A stretch of 10,897 nucleotides of DNA from Candidatus Thorarchaeota archaeon (GCA_016840965.1 JAEORI010000223.1:1-10897); one strand, 5' to 3'; shown: positions 1 to 7,510, counted from the stretch's first letter. A program made the numbers and translations. Notes: generated by a model from the letters alone, not told the origin.

Positions 1-2
1 CA

Positions 3-392
3 AAATGTATTGGTTGCCGAGAATGTGCCATAGATGTCTGTCCATATGATGTTGTTACGGAACCGATTAAAATGCCAACCAAAAAAGAAGCAGGGAAGCA
101 GCGCGCGTTTCTTAAAATGCATCCCCAAAAAGCTGAAGAATATGGTTTAAGAAATGGCGACAGGGTTGATGTCGAATCAAAAAGGGGGATTGTAAAGAAT
201 ATGGAGCTTATTTTAACTGAAGATATTGACCCAAGAGTAGTCTGGTCTTCAGATGGTTGGTGGAATGAAGATGGGAATCTTAATCACCTGACTGATGACA
301 AACATACTGCTTTTGGTCATACTCCTGGTTTCAATTCTGTCTTAGTGCGAGTCAAGAAGACTATTACTAGTGTCGAAAGGAAATCCTGCTAG
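3..392 (+). CDS. molybdopterin oxidoreductase, C-terminal fragment with Fe-S cysteine motif (5' partial)
   Basis: The frame is already open at the left edge and ends with TAG at 390-392, so only the last 129 or so residues are visible. The final 100 residues match the C-terminal dinucleotide-binding domain of the bis-MGD (CISM/MopB) family. They show LKMHPQKAEEYGLRNGD (an 'inP..A...Gi.dGD' segment), then a basic-G turn, then IDPRVVW, a GWW motif and N-x-L-T near the end. This pattern is closest to the acetylene hydratase/archaeal oxidoreductase-like branch. This domain helps hold the Mo or W cofactor, and the catalytic domain would lie upstream, outside the window. Oddly, bases 6-44 encode CIGCRECAIDVCP, an Fe-S-like motif (CxxCxxCxxxxCP, one residue longer than the usual CxxCxxCxxxCP) just before the domain. 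An internal ATG at 72 exists, but the homologous frame runs through it, so I do not take it as the start. The substrate cannot be deduced. Confidence 0.82.
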   Translation, partial: KCIGCRECAIDVCPYDVVTEPIKMPTKKEAGKQRAFLKMHPQKAEEYGLRNGDRVDVESKRGIVKNMELILTEDIDPRVVWSSDGWWNEDGNLNHLTDDKHTAFGHTPGFNSVLVRVKKTITSVERKSC

Positions 393-949
393 AATGTCTT
401 GTACTCTGATGTAGGAGGCCAGAAACCTAGTATTTGCCGAGTAGCTACAATTTGACCTATATGGTATGAATTATGCTGACTAAGAACCATTAGGGCTCTA
501 AATGGAGGAACTTTTGGCCAAGAAGGTAAGGCTTCAATAGATTCAATATTTTCTGTTAATCGATATGCTTCTTCGATTCCTGATTTGAATCGCTGAACAA
601 GCTCGTCCCAAGTCGCCCTATCTTTTGGGAGATTCTTTAACCAACTTGCCTCATTATTCTTAGGCCAGTTCATATCCTTCTTTCCTCTCAGAGCTTCAAG
701 CATTAAATCCTGCCAGTATACAATATGGTATAGAATATGCCAGCAAGAATGCTCACTATTCTTGGGTAATTTAGATGCCATCTCAAAGTTGAGATTTAGA
801 AGAGCATCCATTGGATCTACATGGACATGTTGCCCTTTAATAGAGTTCTTCAATGCAGCAGTCAGTATTTCGTTCATATATTGTACAAGAGCTAATGAGC
901 TAAATGAATGTAATCCAATGCGTAGGATTTTGAATTCAGTCTTTGTCAT
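389..949 (-). CDS. DinB-fold putative metal-dependent protein
   Basis: This 186-residue protein looks like the DinB/YfiT-like four-helix-bundle superfamily, whose members bind a metal through three histidines. Some act as thiol-dependent transferases or hydrolases, and many have no known function. The visible signature is HSCWHILYHIVYWQD (about residues 67-81, probable ligand H75) and SQHNSYHIGQI (about 157-167, probable ligands H159 and H163). The D/E-rich middle and the usual 'hs.W.il.Hi.YWq' spacing also fit. The start ATG overlaps the stop of the upstream transporter as ATGA (946-949), which suggests translational coupling. However, the first 24 residues look like an extension ahead of the usual DinB N-terminus, and Met25 (ATG at 875-877) is an alternative start. 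The stop TAG is interlocked with that of the convergent oxidoreductase gene. The biochemical role is unknown; family assignment is fairly secure. Confidence 0.83.
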   Translation of the reverse strand: MTKTEFKILRIGLHSFSSLALVQYMNEILTAALKNSIKGQHVHVDPMDALLNLNFEMASKLPKNSEHSCWHILYHIVYWQDLMLEALRGKKDMNWPKNNEASWLKNLPKDRATWDELVQRFKSGIEEAYRLTENIESIEALPSWPKVPPFRALMVLSQHNSYHIGQIVATRQILGFWPPTSEYKTF

Positions 950-2232
950 ATGAATAGAAGCGCGACAAAAAAGGAGTAGATAGTACTAATTACCAGATGG
1001 ATGAAACCAAGTGGCAAGGCTACTTTTGTAAATTCAATGAAGCTAATTGGACGACCACCTTCTTTGGCTTGAGTTACAGCAATCATATTAGGTGCATCTC
1101 CAAATGGGATCATGTATCCTCCAACATTGATTCCAATGTAGAGGGTCAAAGGTACGATAGCATTTGCACTTGATTGTCCCAAACTCAGTCCAAGTGGAGC
1201 CAAAAGCGCAGCGATTGGTACGTTGTCAATTAACGAAAGGAAGAAGCCAGGAATCCAAATGAGAAAGCCCATCCCAAGAAATATGTTGTTTCCAATGACA
1301 CCAGTTATACTCCCAACGAATTCATCTATGACCCCTGACTTTTCCAGTGCGGCAACAAGCCCAAATAGACCTACAAGGAAAAATATTGTGCCCCATGATA
1401 GTTGTTGAACTAATTTCTCTGATCTCTCATGAGTAAAAACCAGCATTCCCGAAGCAACCATCATAGCTATAAGAGAAGCTTCAACTCTCAATGCTCCAAT
1501 CGTAAAAGCAAGCACAAGTATACTCATAGCTATAATCGAGAGATAGAAGTCACGTCTTGATTTTATCATCGTACTTGGCTTAACCATGTAGAGCATATTC
1601 CAATCTGAACAAATCTCTGCATCAAGTTCTGGACCATACCATCTTAGAAGAATAAAGAGTGTGACTATTAACAGAATAATGGACAGGGGGAATAATACAA
1701 CAGCCATTAACGCGACATCAGTTTGAGCCCAGACAGCGATAACAAGATTCGGAATTGATCCTACGAAGGAGGGAATTGAAGCAAAGTTGGCGACAACAAC
1801 CTCTGATATTAGGATAGGTCGGAAATCAAGGTCAATTACCTTGCAAACTTCAACAGTGAATACACCCATTACTAACATTGTAGGTAATGGATCTAGGAAT
1901 AGTGAGATGACAAAGACAAAACCCATGAATGTGATGAAAATCCTCCTTGGCTCACCTTGAGTGCCTTTCAAAAGAACTAAAGCAATATACTGGAACATGC
2001 CTGATGACGTAGCCACAGCAACCACAATTAGCATGGCTGTGACAAAGAGTATAGTATCCCATTGCATTAGGAGAACAAACTCTCGGAATGTAAACCCGTA
2101 GGCAAACCAAAGAATGGATCCAGCAAGAGACATTGCAAATAGAACGGCTGCAGTTTCGTTAATTTTCTCTGATAGCACTATCAGTAAAGTAGCAATCAGA
2201 ATGATAACGATAACAAAGCCTGCTAAATCCAT
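946..2232 (-). CDS. ArsB/NhaD/CitM-type (IT superfamily) membrane ion transporter
   Basis: This is a 428-residue, very hydrophobic protein with about 10-12 membrane segments, a normal length for the ion transporter superfamily (ArsB, NhaD, SLC13-like permeases). The two inverted halves are visible. FLDPLPTMLVM (about 112-122) mirrors LIDNVPIAALLAPL (334-347). NFASIPSFVGSIPNLVIA (149-166) mirrors NVGGYMIPFGDAPNMIAV (369-386). These are the helix-break and hairpin-loop segments that form the substrate site in the family. A soluble loop at about 198-228 separates the halves. The substrate cannot be read from sequence: arsenite, Na+/H+ exchange and di- or tricarboxylates are all possible, and no arsenic genes lie nearby. 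The ATG is preceded by no good ribosome site, and a TATA-like box at 2258-2266 places transcription start about 4 nt upstream, so the mRNA may be leaderless. It is co-transcribed with the DinB-fold gene. Confidence 0.87.
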   Translation of the reverse strand: MDLAGFVIVIILIATLLIVLSEKINETAAVLFAMSLAGSILWFAYGFTFREFVLLMQWDTILFVTAMLIVVAVATSSGMFQYIALVLLKGTQGEPRRIFITFMGFVFVISLFLDPLPTMLVMGVFTVEVCKVIDLDFRPILISEVVVANFASIPSFVGSIPNLVIAVWAQTDVALMAVVLFPLSIILLIVTLFILLRWYGPELDAEICSDWNMLYMVKPSTMIKSRRDFYLSIIAMSILVLAFTIGALRVEASLIAMMVASGMLVFTHERSEKLVQQLSWGTIFFLVGLFGLVAALEKSGVIDEFVGSITGVIGNNIFLGMGFLIWIPGFFLSLIDNVPIAALLAPLGLSLGQSSANAIVPLTLYIGINVGGYMIPFGDAPNMIAVTQAKEGGRPISFIEFTKVALPLGFIHLVISTIYSFFVALLFI

Positions 2233-2252
2233 CTCAGTCTTCTCAAATAGTT

Positions 2253-2271
2253 ACGAGTATTAAAAACTCGT
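2253..2271 (-). promoter_or_regulatory. TATA-like box inside a perfect inverted repeat (promoter and candidate operator)
   Basis: The arms ACGAGT (2253-2258) and ACTCGT (2266-2271) are perfect inverted repeats around a 7-nt A/T spacer. Read on the minus strand, the centre gives TTTTTAATA, a plausible archaeal TATA box. Its centre is about 26 nt from an expected start site near 2236, just before the transporter ATG at 2232. A protein bound to the repeat would block TBP/TFB. The repeat is seen directly; its role is inferred. Confidence 0.5.
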
Positions 2272-2338
2272 GTTACTTTATGCCCAAAATAACATGCATA
2301 TCATGTCTTACTATTGACTAGGGGACGTCATAGTGAAA

Positions 2339-2371
2339 CCTATATCCTGCATAGCATATTGAGTGGTGGAG
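2339..2371 (+). promoter_or_regulatory. promoter-like TATA element and ribosome binding site for the zinc-ribbon membrane protein
   Basis: CCTATATCC at 2339-2347 is TATA-like and would place transcription start near 2369. GGTGGAG at 2365-2371 is a good ribosome binding sequence 7 nt ahead of the TTG start at 2379. The two are slightly inconsistent, since a start near 2369 would cut off most of the ribosome site. The real promoter may therefore lie a little further upstream. The ribosome site supports the TTG start; the TATA call is weak. Confidence 0.35.
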
Positions 2372-2378
2372 ACCAACT

Positions 2379-2783
2379 TTGTCATCAGGTAAACGGATTG
2401 CAACCATGGTTATAGGCATGATTGTCATGATTGGTGGCTTCTTTGGGGGATTTATGCAGTTTTTCTGGTTGGATACACACAATGTTGGAACAATACTCTT
2501 CTGGGTGATGGTTGTTCCAATGCTGAGCTTCTGCATTGGAGCTGGAATCATAATGTATGGTATGAAGGATGCCATGCCAACTCGTGGAATTGGACTTTTT
2601 GGACCTATGCTACAACGTAATTTAGATGAACCCAAAGAAAAAACATTCATCCATGAACCTCCGCGTTTCTGCTCAGATTGCGGCGCTACATTAAGTTCTG
2701 AAGGGATTGAATGGGTCGGGCCACTCACAGTGAAATGTCCCTATTGTGGAGCCACTCATGCAACAGAGAAACGTGAAGTTTAG
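2379..2783 (+). CDS. small two-helix membrane protein with C-terminal zinc ribbon
   Basis: This is a 134-residue protein. Two hydrophobic helices occupy about residues 7-30 and 36-61, joined by a short loop. A charged linker follows, then a zinc ribbon: CSDCG near residue 98 and CPYCG near residue 120, the typical pair of CxxC knuckles about 20 residues apart. The TTG start is chosen because GGTGGAG lies 7 nt upstream; an ATG nine codons in (2406) would cut into the first helix. Small integral membrane proteins with a cytosolic zinc ribbon are common in archaea and mostly uncharacterised. The ribbon could bind a protein or nucleic acid partner at the membrane, but nothing here shows which. 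The next gene, a surface protein, lies 94 nt downstream on the same strand. It may be co-transcribed, though the gap is long enough for a separate promoter. Confidence 0.78.
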   Translation: MSSGKRIATMVIGMIVMIGGFFGGFMQFFWLDTHNVGTILFWVMVVPMLSFCIGAGIIMYGMKDAMPTRGIGLFGPMLQRNLDEPKEKTFIHEPPRFCSDCGATLSSEGIEWVGPLTVKCPYCGATHATEKREV

Positions 2784-2877
2784 AGCGGCTTTCTTCCTTT
2801 AATCAACACAGTACTATGATACTTACGAGTCTTATTGTTTCTCATCACGACATCGTTAATCTTGGAAACTCAACTCG

Positions 2878-4902
2878 GTGGATTTAAGAATACGATTTAT
2901 GAAGGCACGATTATGGGTGAGTTGTGTGAGTACCTATAGATGTATTTTCTTTGTTACGCTATTTTGTGTTTCTCTTCTGATGGTGCCTTGGAGCATAACA
3001 GCACTTCATAAAATGGAGCCAGTAAATGATTCAATGACTCAAGCATCTATTGACATCTTTTCAGTAATTCCAGACCCAGATCTAGAATCACCACCTGATT
3101 CATATGTCAACGGTTCTTCAGGAGAGTTTCGTTATAGTCATGAACCAAATGCGATGAAGCTCAACTGGACACATACAGCGGGTACTCCACTAGATCTTCA
3201 CTCTACTGATGATGGTACATTTCCTTTATTCAACGATAATGTCTATTTCACTCAATCATTCAACTGGCCTTACAATGATATGCCCAGTGAGGTTATTGGG
3301 TATCTTAACTACAGTACACAACTTACAGGCGATTTTCTGATAGGGGAATCAGGATCGCTAATGTTTTGTCTATATGTATGGTTCATAGATTCATCTGGAA
3401 ATTGGCGTACAATCTATCATTCAAATCCGCCATATCCTGAAACTGAGCAATATAGACAATTGTATCCATCCTATTTCGATATTCTTGCAGGATGGGGAGG
3501 GATGATTGAAGACGAGAACGGTATCCAAGAAGATCCACTGGATACTCTTTCGATAGGCATAGGTTTGGTACCTACTCTCGATTTTCTTGATTCTCTAGGC
3601 ACAGAACCCTGGAAAGAGTACAATGGTTCAGTCAGTTTCATAGTATCCTACATGGACCTACAGGTTGTGATGGAAACAGAACCCGATCCAGCAAATCACC
3701 TAACACCGCTGTACAACGTTTCATATAAAACGACACTAGGGGAAGTCTATTCCTTATCGCCCTTAGATCCATCAACTCTTTTGATGGATTCTGGATATGA
3801 TCTCAGTACTGATCCTACAGGGAATGTATACATCACAGGTTACACATCGATTCCATATGATATATACCATCAAATAGGAGTGTCCCAAAGGCATCAATTC
3901 CTGATTAAGTATGATCCGATGCTGAACCGCCAATGGATTGTTCGGAATGACAATGGGACTCAAGGTACTGCCATCATTTTCAATGACGGATATATATTTA
4001 CAACTGGATGTCATAGGTACAGCGACCCTGTTAGGAGAAATATGATAGTAACAAAATGGACTACTAGCGGAACTAAAGTATGGGAATCTGAGTGGGGAGA
4101 ATTATATGACCAGATAGGGATCGCTCTAGGGGTTCATAAAGATGGTTCTGTTTATGTGATGGTTAGTGATCACAACTATGTGGAACCACCAGGGTATCAA
4201 AGATCCAATTTGCTGAAATTTGACAGCTCTGGTTTATTTCTATGGAATAAATCACTACCACTCTCCACGATTGAAGATGTACCAGGATCTCTGCATGTCT
4301 TCGATTCACACATCTTCTATGAAATTCAGGGATTAATGATGACTATGGACTTGGAAGGGAATATCTTATGGGATGGTGCTGCGTGGGGCGCAACCACGGA
4401 CGAGAACGGTACAATTTATGCCATCACTAGTCAGGGTGCGGGCTTAGAGATAAACCAGTTTGACATTGAAGGAAATGAAACCTGGACTGAGTACTATGAA
4501 GTGGAATACCCAACAGGATGGATAGAATTTCTGAGAATGATTGACATTGCACTCACACCAACAGATGAACTTCTGATTCTCTATCAAGCTAACTTCATAG
4601 ATGATTCGTATTTCCTACTCAAATATGATACAAACGGAACATTCATTGAATCTTGGGAAATTGGTGATGATAGTTGGCCATATAGTACTAGCTATTCACC
4701 GACAATAGAGGTTGCATCAAGTGGACTCATGTATCTCTCACTCAATTTGTACTCTTGGAATGTATTAATTCAGGGGTATGTAGTGGGAGAGTATACAATT
4801 CCTGTTCCTAGTCCAGACATCCTGCAATTAGCAATGATCGGTGCTGGAGTAGCGGTGATTGCTCTCGTAGGAGTGTATTGTTATAGGAGGAAACATATTT
4901 AG
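2878..4902 (+). CDS. secreted, C-terminally anchored beta-propeller surface protein
   Basis: This 674-residue protein starts with basic residues and a hydrophobic stretch (about 22-38), a signal peptide or signal anchor. It ends with one helix (about 650-668) and the basic tail YRRKHI, so the bulk should lie outside the cell, tethered to the membrane. Residues about 80-265 form a soluble beta-rich domain I do not recognise. From about 300 to 630 a repeat occurs six times, near 341, 389, 444, 487, 524 and 579. Its form is a hydrophobic run, K-[YFW]-D-x-x-G, then W (for example FLIKYDPMLNRQW, NLLKFDSSGLFLW, FLLKYDTNGTF). It alternates with GNVYITGYT-like strands, as in SBBP/PQQ-like beta-propellers. 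About eleven N-x-S/T sequons suggest N-glycosylation. The GTG start is uncertain: ATG at 2899 (Met8) also leaves a complete signal sequence, and neither has a strong ribosome site. A role in adhesion, ligand binding or the S-layer is a guess. Confidence 0.8.
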   Translation: MDLRIRFMKARLWVSCVSTYRCIFFVTLFCVSLLMVPWSITALHKMEPVNDSMTQASIDIFSVIPDPDLESPPDSYVNGSSGEFRYSHEPNAMKLNWTHTAGTPLDLHSTDDGTFPLFNDNVYFTQSFNWPYNDMPSEVIGYLNYSTQLTGDFLIGESGSLMFCLYVWFIDSSGNWRTIYHSNPPYPETEQYRQLYPSYFDILAGWGGMIEDENGIQEDPLDTLSIGIGLVPTLDFLDSLGTEPWKEYNGSVSFIVSYMDLQVVMETEPDPANHLTPLYNVSYKTTLGEVYSLSPLDPSTLLMDSGYDLSTDPTGNVYITGYTSIPYDIYHQIGVSQRHQFLIKYDPMLNRQWIVRNDNGTQGTAIIFNDGYIFTTGCHRYSDPVRRNMIVTKWTTSGTKVWESEWGELYDQIGIALGVHKDGSVYVMVSDHNYVEPPGYQRSNLLKFDSSGLFLWNKSLPLSTIEDVPGSLHVFDSHIFYEIQGLMMTMDLEGNILWDGAAWGATTDENGTIYAITSQGAGLEINQFDIEGNETWTEYYEVEYPTGWIEFLRMIDIALTPTDELLILYQANFIDDSYFLLKYDTNGTFIESWEIGDDSWPYSTSYSPTIEVASSGLMYLSLNLYSWNVLIQGYVVGEYTIPVPSPDILQLAMIGAGVAVIALVGVYCYRRKHI

Positions 4903-4969
4903 AAGAAATCGCTTGGTGCGGAAGCTATTTGACCACGAATAATACCGAACTCCATTGAGGAACCCAGAA

Positions 4970-6034
4970 ATGGACCCTAGAATTGTAGAACACGCAAAAA
5001 TTCTTGTTGAATGGAGCACCGAAGTCAAAAAAGGCGACATGGTTGGAATCCGTGCGACCCCCGAGTCTCATGACCTTGTTGTCGCATTATATAAGAAGAT
5101 TGCAAAGATAGGTGCTATACCTATCACACTGATGAGTACCGAGGAGATGGATAAAGCCTTCTTCGATGGAGCAGATCAGGACACCATCAAAATTGCTCCA
5201 AAACACTACGAAGCACTTCTTGAGAATATTGATGTTCTCATTGCAGTGAGATCACCAAGCAACATAAAGGCACTATCTAATGTTGATCCAAAGCGTGTGA
5301 TTCAACGAAATGTCGCAATGAAGAGAGTACAAGAACTCTACCTCTCGAAGAGATGGTGCTTGACCGTTCATCCAACAAATGCTCTAGCGCAACAAGCAGA
5401 CATGAGTATGGAAGAGTACCAAAACTTTGTCTATGATGCAACTCTTCTAGATTGGAAGGAGGAGAGTAAGACTCTATACAAAATGAAGGAACATCTTGAA
5501 CGTCATAAGAATATTCGATTTATTGGTCCAGAAACGGACCTTTATGCTTCAACTGAAGGAAGAATCTGGGTTGCTTCAGATGGGAAACACAATATGCCTA
5601 GCGGAGAGGTCTTCACAGCTCCTGTGGACAATTCTGTGGAGGGAAAGATATACTTCGACATCCCATTCCTTCAACAAGGCAAGGTTATCGAGGGAGTCCG
5701 TCTTACATTTGAAAAAGGAGAAGTCGTCGACTTTTCAGCTGAGAAAGCTGAAGAAACATTGAAGGAAATTATTGAGGTTGATGATGGGTCTCGCCGACTT
5801 GGTGAGATGGCAATTGGCACTAATAGAGGGATTAAGAAATACACTTTGAACATGTTATTTGATGAGAAGATAGGCGATACAATTCATTGTGCTCTTGGTC
5901 GAGCTTACAAAGAGAATAATGGAACAAATGAATCTGCGATTCATGTTGACATGATCAAGACAATGCATGAGGGTGATATCATTGCTGGTGATGAAGTAAT
6001 CTACAGCAAGGGGAAATACTTCTACGAAATGTAA
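4970..6034 (+). CDS. M29-family metallo-aminopeptidase, copy 1
   Basis: This 354-residue protein belongs to peptidase family M29 (AmpS/PepS/thermophilic aminopeptidase), two-metal cytosolic enzymes that remove N-terminal residues from peptides. The metal-ligand motifs are all present: Glu213 in GEVFTAP, Glu279 in RRLGEMAIGTN, His306 in TIHCALG, and His325/Asp327 in AIHVDMI. Tyr313, seven residues after His306, matches the expected catalytic tyrosine. It is shorter than the roughly 410-residue bacterial enzymes, as many archaeal members are. ATG at 4970 is chosen over an in-frame TTG at 4955: GAGG (4957-4960) lies 9 nt upstream of the ATG, and the product then begins MDPRIVEHAK, exactly like the second copy and with the same length. 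It probably forms an operon with that copy, 25 nt downstream. Peptide turnover is the likely role; residue specificity cannot be told. Confidence 0.92.
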   Translation: MDPRIVEHAKILVEWSTEVKKGDMVGIRATPESHDLVVALYKKIAKIGAIPITLMSTEEMDKAFFDGADQDTIKIAPKHYEALLENIDVLIAVRSPSNIKALSNVDPKRVIQRNVAMKRVQELYLSKRWCLTVHPTNALAQQADMSMEEYQNFVYDATLLDWKEESKTLYKMKEHLERHKNIRFIGPETDLYASTEGRIWVASDGKHNMPSGEVFTAPVDNSVEGKIYFDIPFLQQGKVIEGVRLTFEKGEVVDFSAEKAEETLKEIIEVDDGSRRLGEMAIGTNRGIKKYTLNMLFDEKIGDTIHCALGRAYKENNGTNESAIHVDMIKTMHEGDIIAGDEVIYSKGKYFYEM

Positions 6035-6059
6035 AGCAAAAAATGGGGAAATACCAAAA

Positions 6060-7124
6060 ATGGATCCTAGAATAGTCGAACATGCAAAGATACTCGTTGA
6101 TTATAGCACTCAAGTAAAGAGAGGCGATAAGGTTGTCATTCGAGCCAACCCGGATGCTCACGACTTGGCTGTTGCTGTCGCACGATGGGTGGCGAAAGCA
6201 GGCGGCAGTTTCATAGTAACTATGATGAGTGAAGAAATTGAACGAGCCAATTATGATGGAGCAGATGACGCAACTCTGATGGTTTTCCCAGATCATCTAA
6301 TGGCAATGATAGAGAAGACGGACGTCCTAATTTCCTTGAGATCTCCTGTTAACACCAAAGCCACCGCAAATGTGGATCCTAAGAGGAAAATGATCATTGC
6401 AAAGACAACAAAACCGATTTCCGATCTTATCAATAATAAGAGATGGGTAGTGACTGTTCATCCATGTGCTACCCTTGCTCAACAAGGTGATATGAGCCTT
6501 GATGAGTACCGTGAATTCGTCTATCGTGCATGTCTACGTGATTGGAAGAAAGAGAGTAAGAATTTGTACAGAATGAAGCAGCACTTGGAGAGTCACAAGG
6601 ATATTAGATTCATTGGTCCGGAAACGAACCTTTATGCATCAACTGAGGGTCGATTGTGGGAGGCAGCAGACGGGAAATTCAACATGCCAGATGGAGAAAT
6701 TTTCACAGCTCCAGTAGAAGACACCGTAGAAGGAAAAATTTACTTCGACATCCCCTTCCTTGTACTTGGCAGGGTTTTACAAGGAGTCAGACTGACCTTT
6801 GAAAAGGGAGAAGTTGTTGATTATTCAGTAGAGAAAGAGGAATCGACACTGAAGCAAATTCTTGAGGTCGATGATGGTGCCCGTCGTCTAGGAGAGATGG
6901 CTATAGGCACAAATAGAGGTATCAAAGAATATACACTGAATATGCTATTCGACGAAAAGATAGGAGATACGATTCATTGCGCTTTGGGTATGGCATATCC
7001 TGAGTGTAATGGTACTAATGAAAGTGCGATACATGTTGATATGATTAAAACAATGCACGAAGGAGAAATCATCGCTGGTGATGAGGTAATCTATTCAAGG
7101 GGTAAATTCTTCTACGAGAAATAG
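6060..7124 (+). CDS. M29-family metallo-aminopeptidase, copy 2 (tandem paralogue)
   Basis: This protein also has 354 residues and aligns to copy 1 without a single gap. By hand count about 243 positions (69%) are identical: only about 52% in residues 1-130, but about 79% in residues 131-354. All predicted metal and catalytic residues are kept (Glu213, Glu279, His306, Tyr313, His325, Asp327), so both copies should be active. The variable half corresponds to the N-terminal domain of the family, the conserved half to the catalytic domain. Synonymous codons differ widely even where protein is identical, so the duplication is not recent. A GGGG run at 6045-6048 lies 11 nt before the ATG, a modest ribosome site. 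M29 enzymes form dimers, so the two products might form a heterodimer or have different substrate ranges; that is inference. The stop TAG lies 3 nt from the stop of the convergent SCP2 gene. Confidence 0.92.
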   Translation: MDPRIVEHAKILVDYSTQVKRGDKVVIRANPDAHDLAVAVARWVAKAGGSFIVTMMSEEIERANYDGADDATLMVFPDHLMAMIEKTDVLISLRSPVNTKATANVDPKRKMIIAKTTKPISDLINNKRWVVTVHPCATLAQQGDMSLDEYREFVYRACLRDWKKESKNLYRMKQHLESHKDIRFIGPETNLYASTEGRLWEAADGKFNMPDGEIFTAPVEDTVEGKIYFDIPFLVLGRVLQGVRLTFEKGEVVDYSVEKEESTLKQILEVDDGARRLGEMAIGTNRGIKEYTLNMLFDEKIGDTIHCALGMAYPECNGTNESAIHVDMIKTMHEGEIIAGDEVIYSRGKFFYEK

Positions 7125-7127
7125 ATG

Positions 7128-7466
7128 TCATTTCATCAAAGCTTGCAGTTTGATTAGATCATTCATCGGACCCTTTGCTTTGACCTTTCCAGCCATGAAT
7201 GCACGTGTGGGACCAAGGGTTCCATCAATAATCGCAATAATAGTTTCAGTTGAAGTTGTTATGACCATCTCAGCAGAATCATCAATACCATCATTGATGT
7301 GAACGGTTCCCTCATGGAATACGATATAGCAGGCAGCGTCCTTATCATCTGTGAATTCAATCTGGAGTGTCTTATTATAGCTAGCAAAACGCTTCTTGTT
7401 TTTTGGAAGCTCTATTTTTCCAACCATCTTTTCCAATGACTCTCTCAATTCTTGTTTGGTTGGCAA
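7128..7466 (-). CDS. SCP2 sterol/lipid-binding domain protein
   Basis: This 112-residue protein is a stand-alone SCP2 (sterol carrier protein 2) domain, close to the normal length for a single-domain member. The family fold is a small alpha/beta sandwich with a hydrophobic tunnel for acyl or isoprenoid lipids, acyl-CoA or other hydrophobic ligands. The diagnostic part is the C-terminal half. It has a D-A/S-x-x-x-I-T strand (63-70), then STETIIAIIDG (72-82). After that come AFMAGKVKAKG (89-99) and a final helix LIKLQALMK, as in the 'etl..ii.G...p..a.m.Gk.kvkGd...l.lq.l' family pattern. The start is TTG at 7464-7466, supported by AGGAG (complement 7475-7479) 8 nt upstream. It is divergent from the Lrp-type regulator gene, making it a likely target. 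The ligand is unknown; archaeal ether lipids or quinones are plausible. Confidence 0.9.
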   Translation of the reverse strand: MPTKQELRESLEKMVGKIELPKNKKRFASYNKTLQIEFTDDKDAACYIVFHEGTVHINDGIDDSAEMVITTSTETIIAIIDGTLGPTRAFMAGKVKAKGPMNDLIKLQALMK

Positions 7467-7510
7467 ATTTTCTTCTCCTAGATTTGATTGTGTATAGTTT
7501 CATGTGCGAC

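Noticed and set aside
2318..2728. 136-codon minus-strand frame
   Set aside because: It lies opposite the zinc-ribbon membrane protein, which has clear helices, CxxC pairs and a ribosome site. The antisense product shows no recognisable domain.
2825..2830. ACGAGT half-site upstream of the surface protein, same as the arm at 2253
   Set aside because: No matching ACTCGT partner follows at the right spacing; a single 6-mer is chance level.
4955..4969. Five-codon N-terminal extension of aminopeptidase copy 1 from TTG
   Set aside because: The GAGG ribosome site overlaps this TTG and fits the ATG at 4970, which also matches the N-terminus of copy 2 exactly.
5979..6296. 105-codon minus-strand frame across the junction of the two aminopeptidases
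   Set aside because: It is opposite well-conserved catalytic and N-terminal coding sequence and has no family features, so it is a shadow frame.
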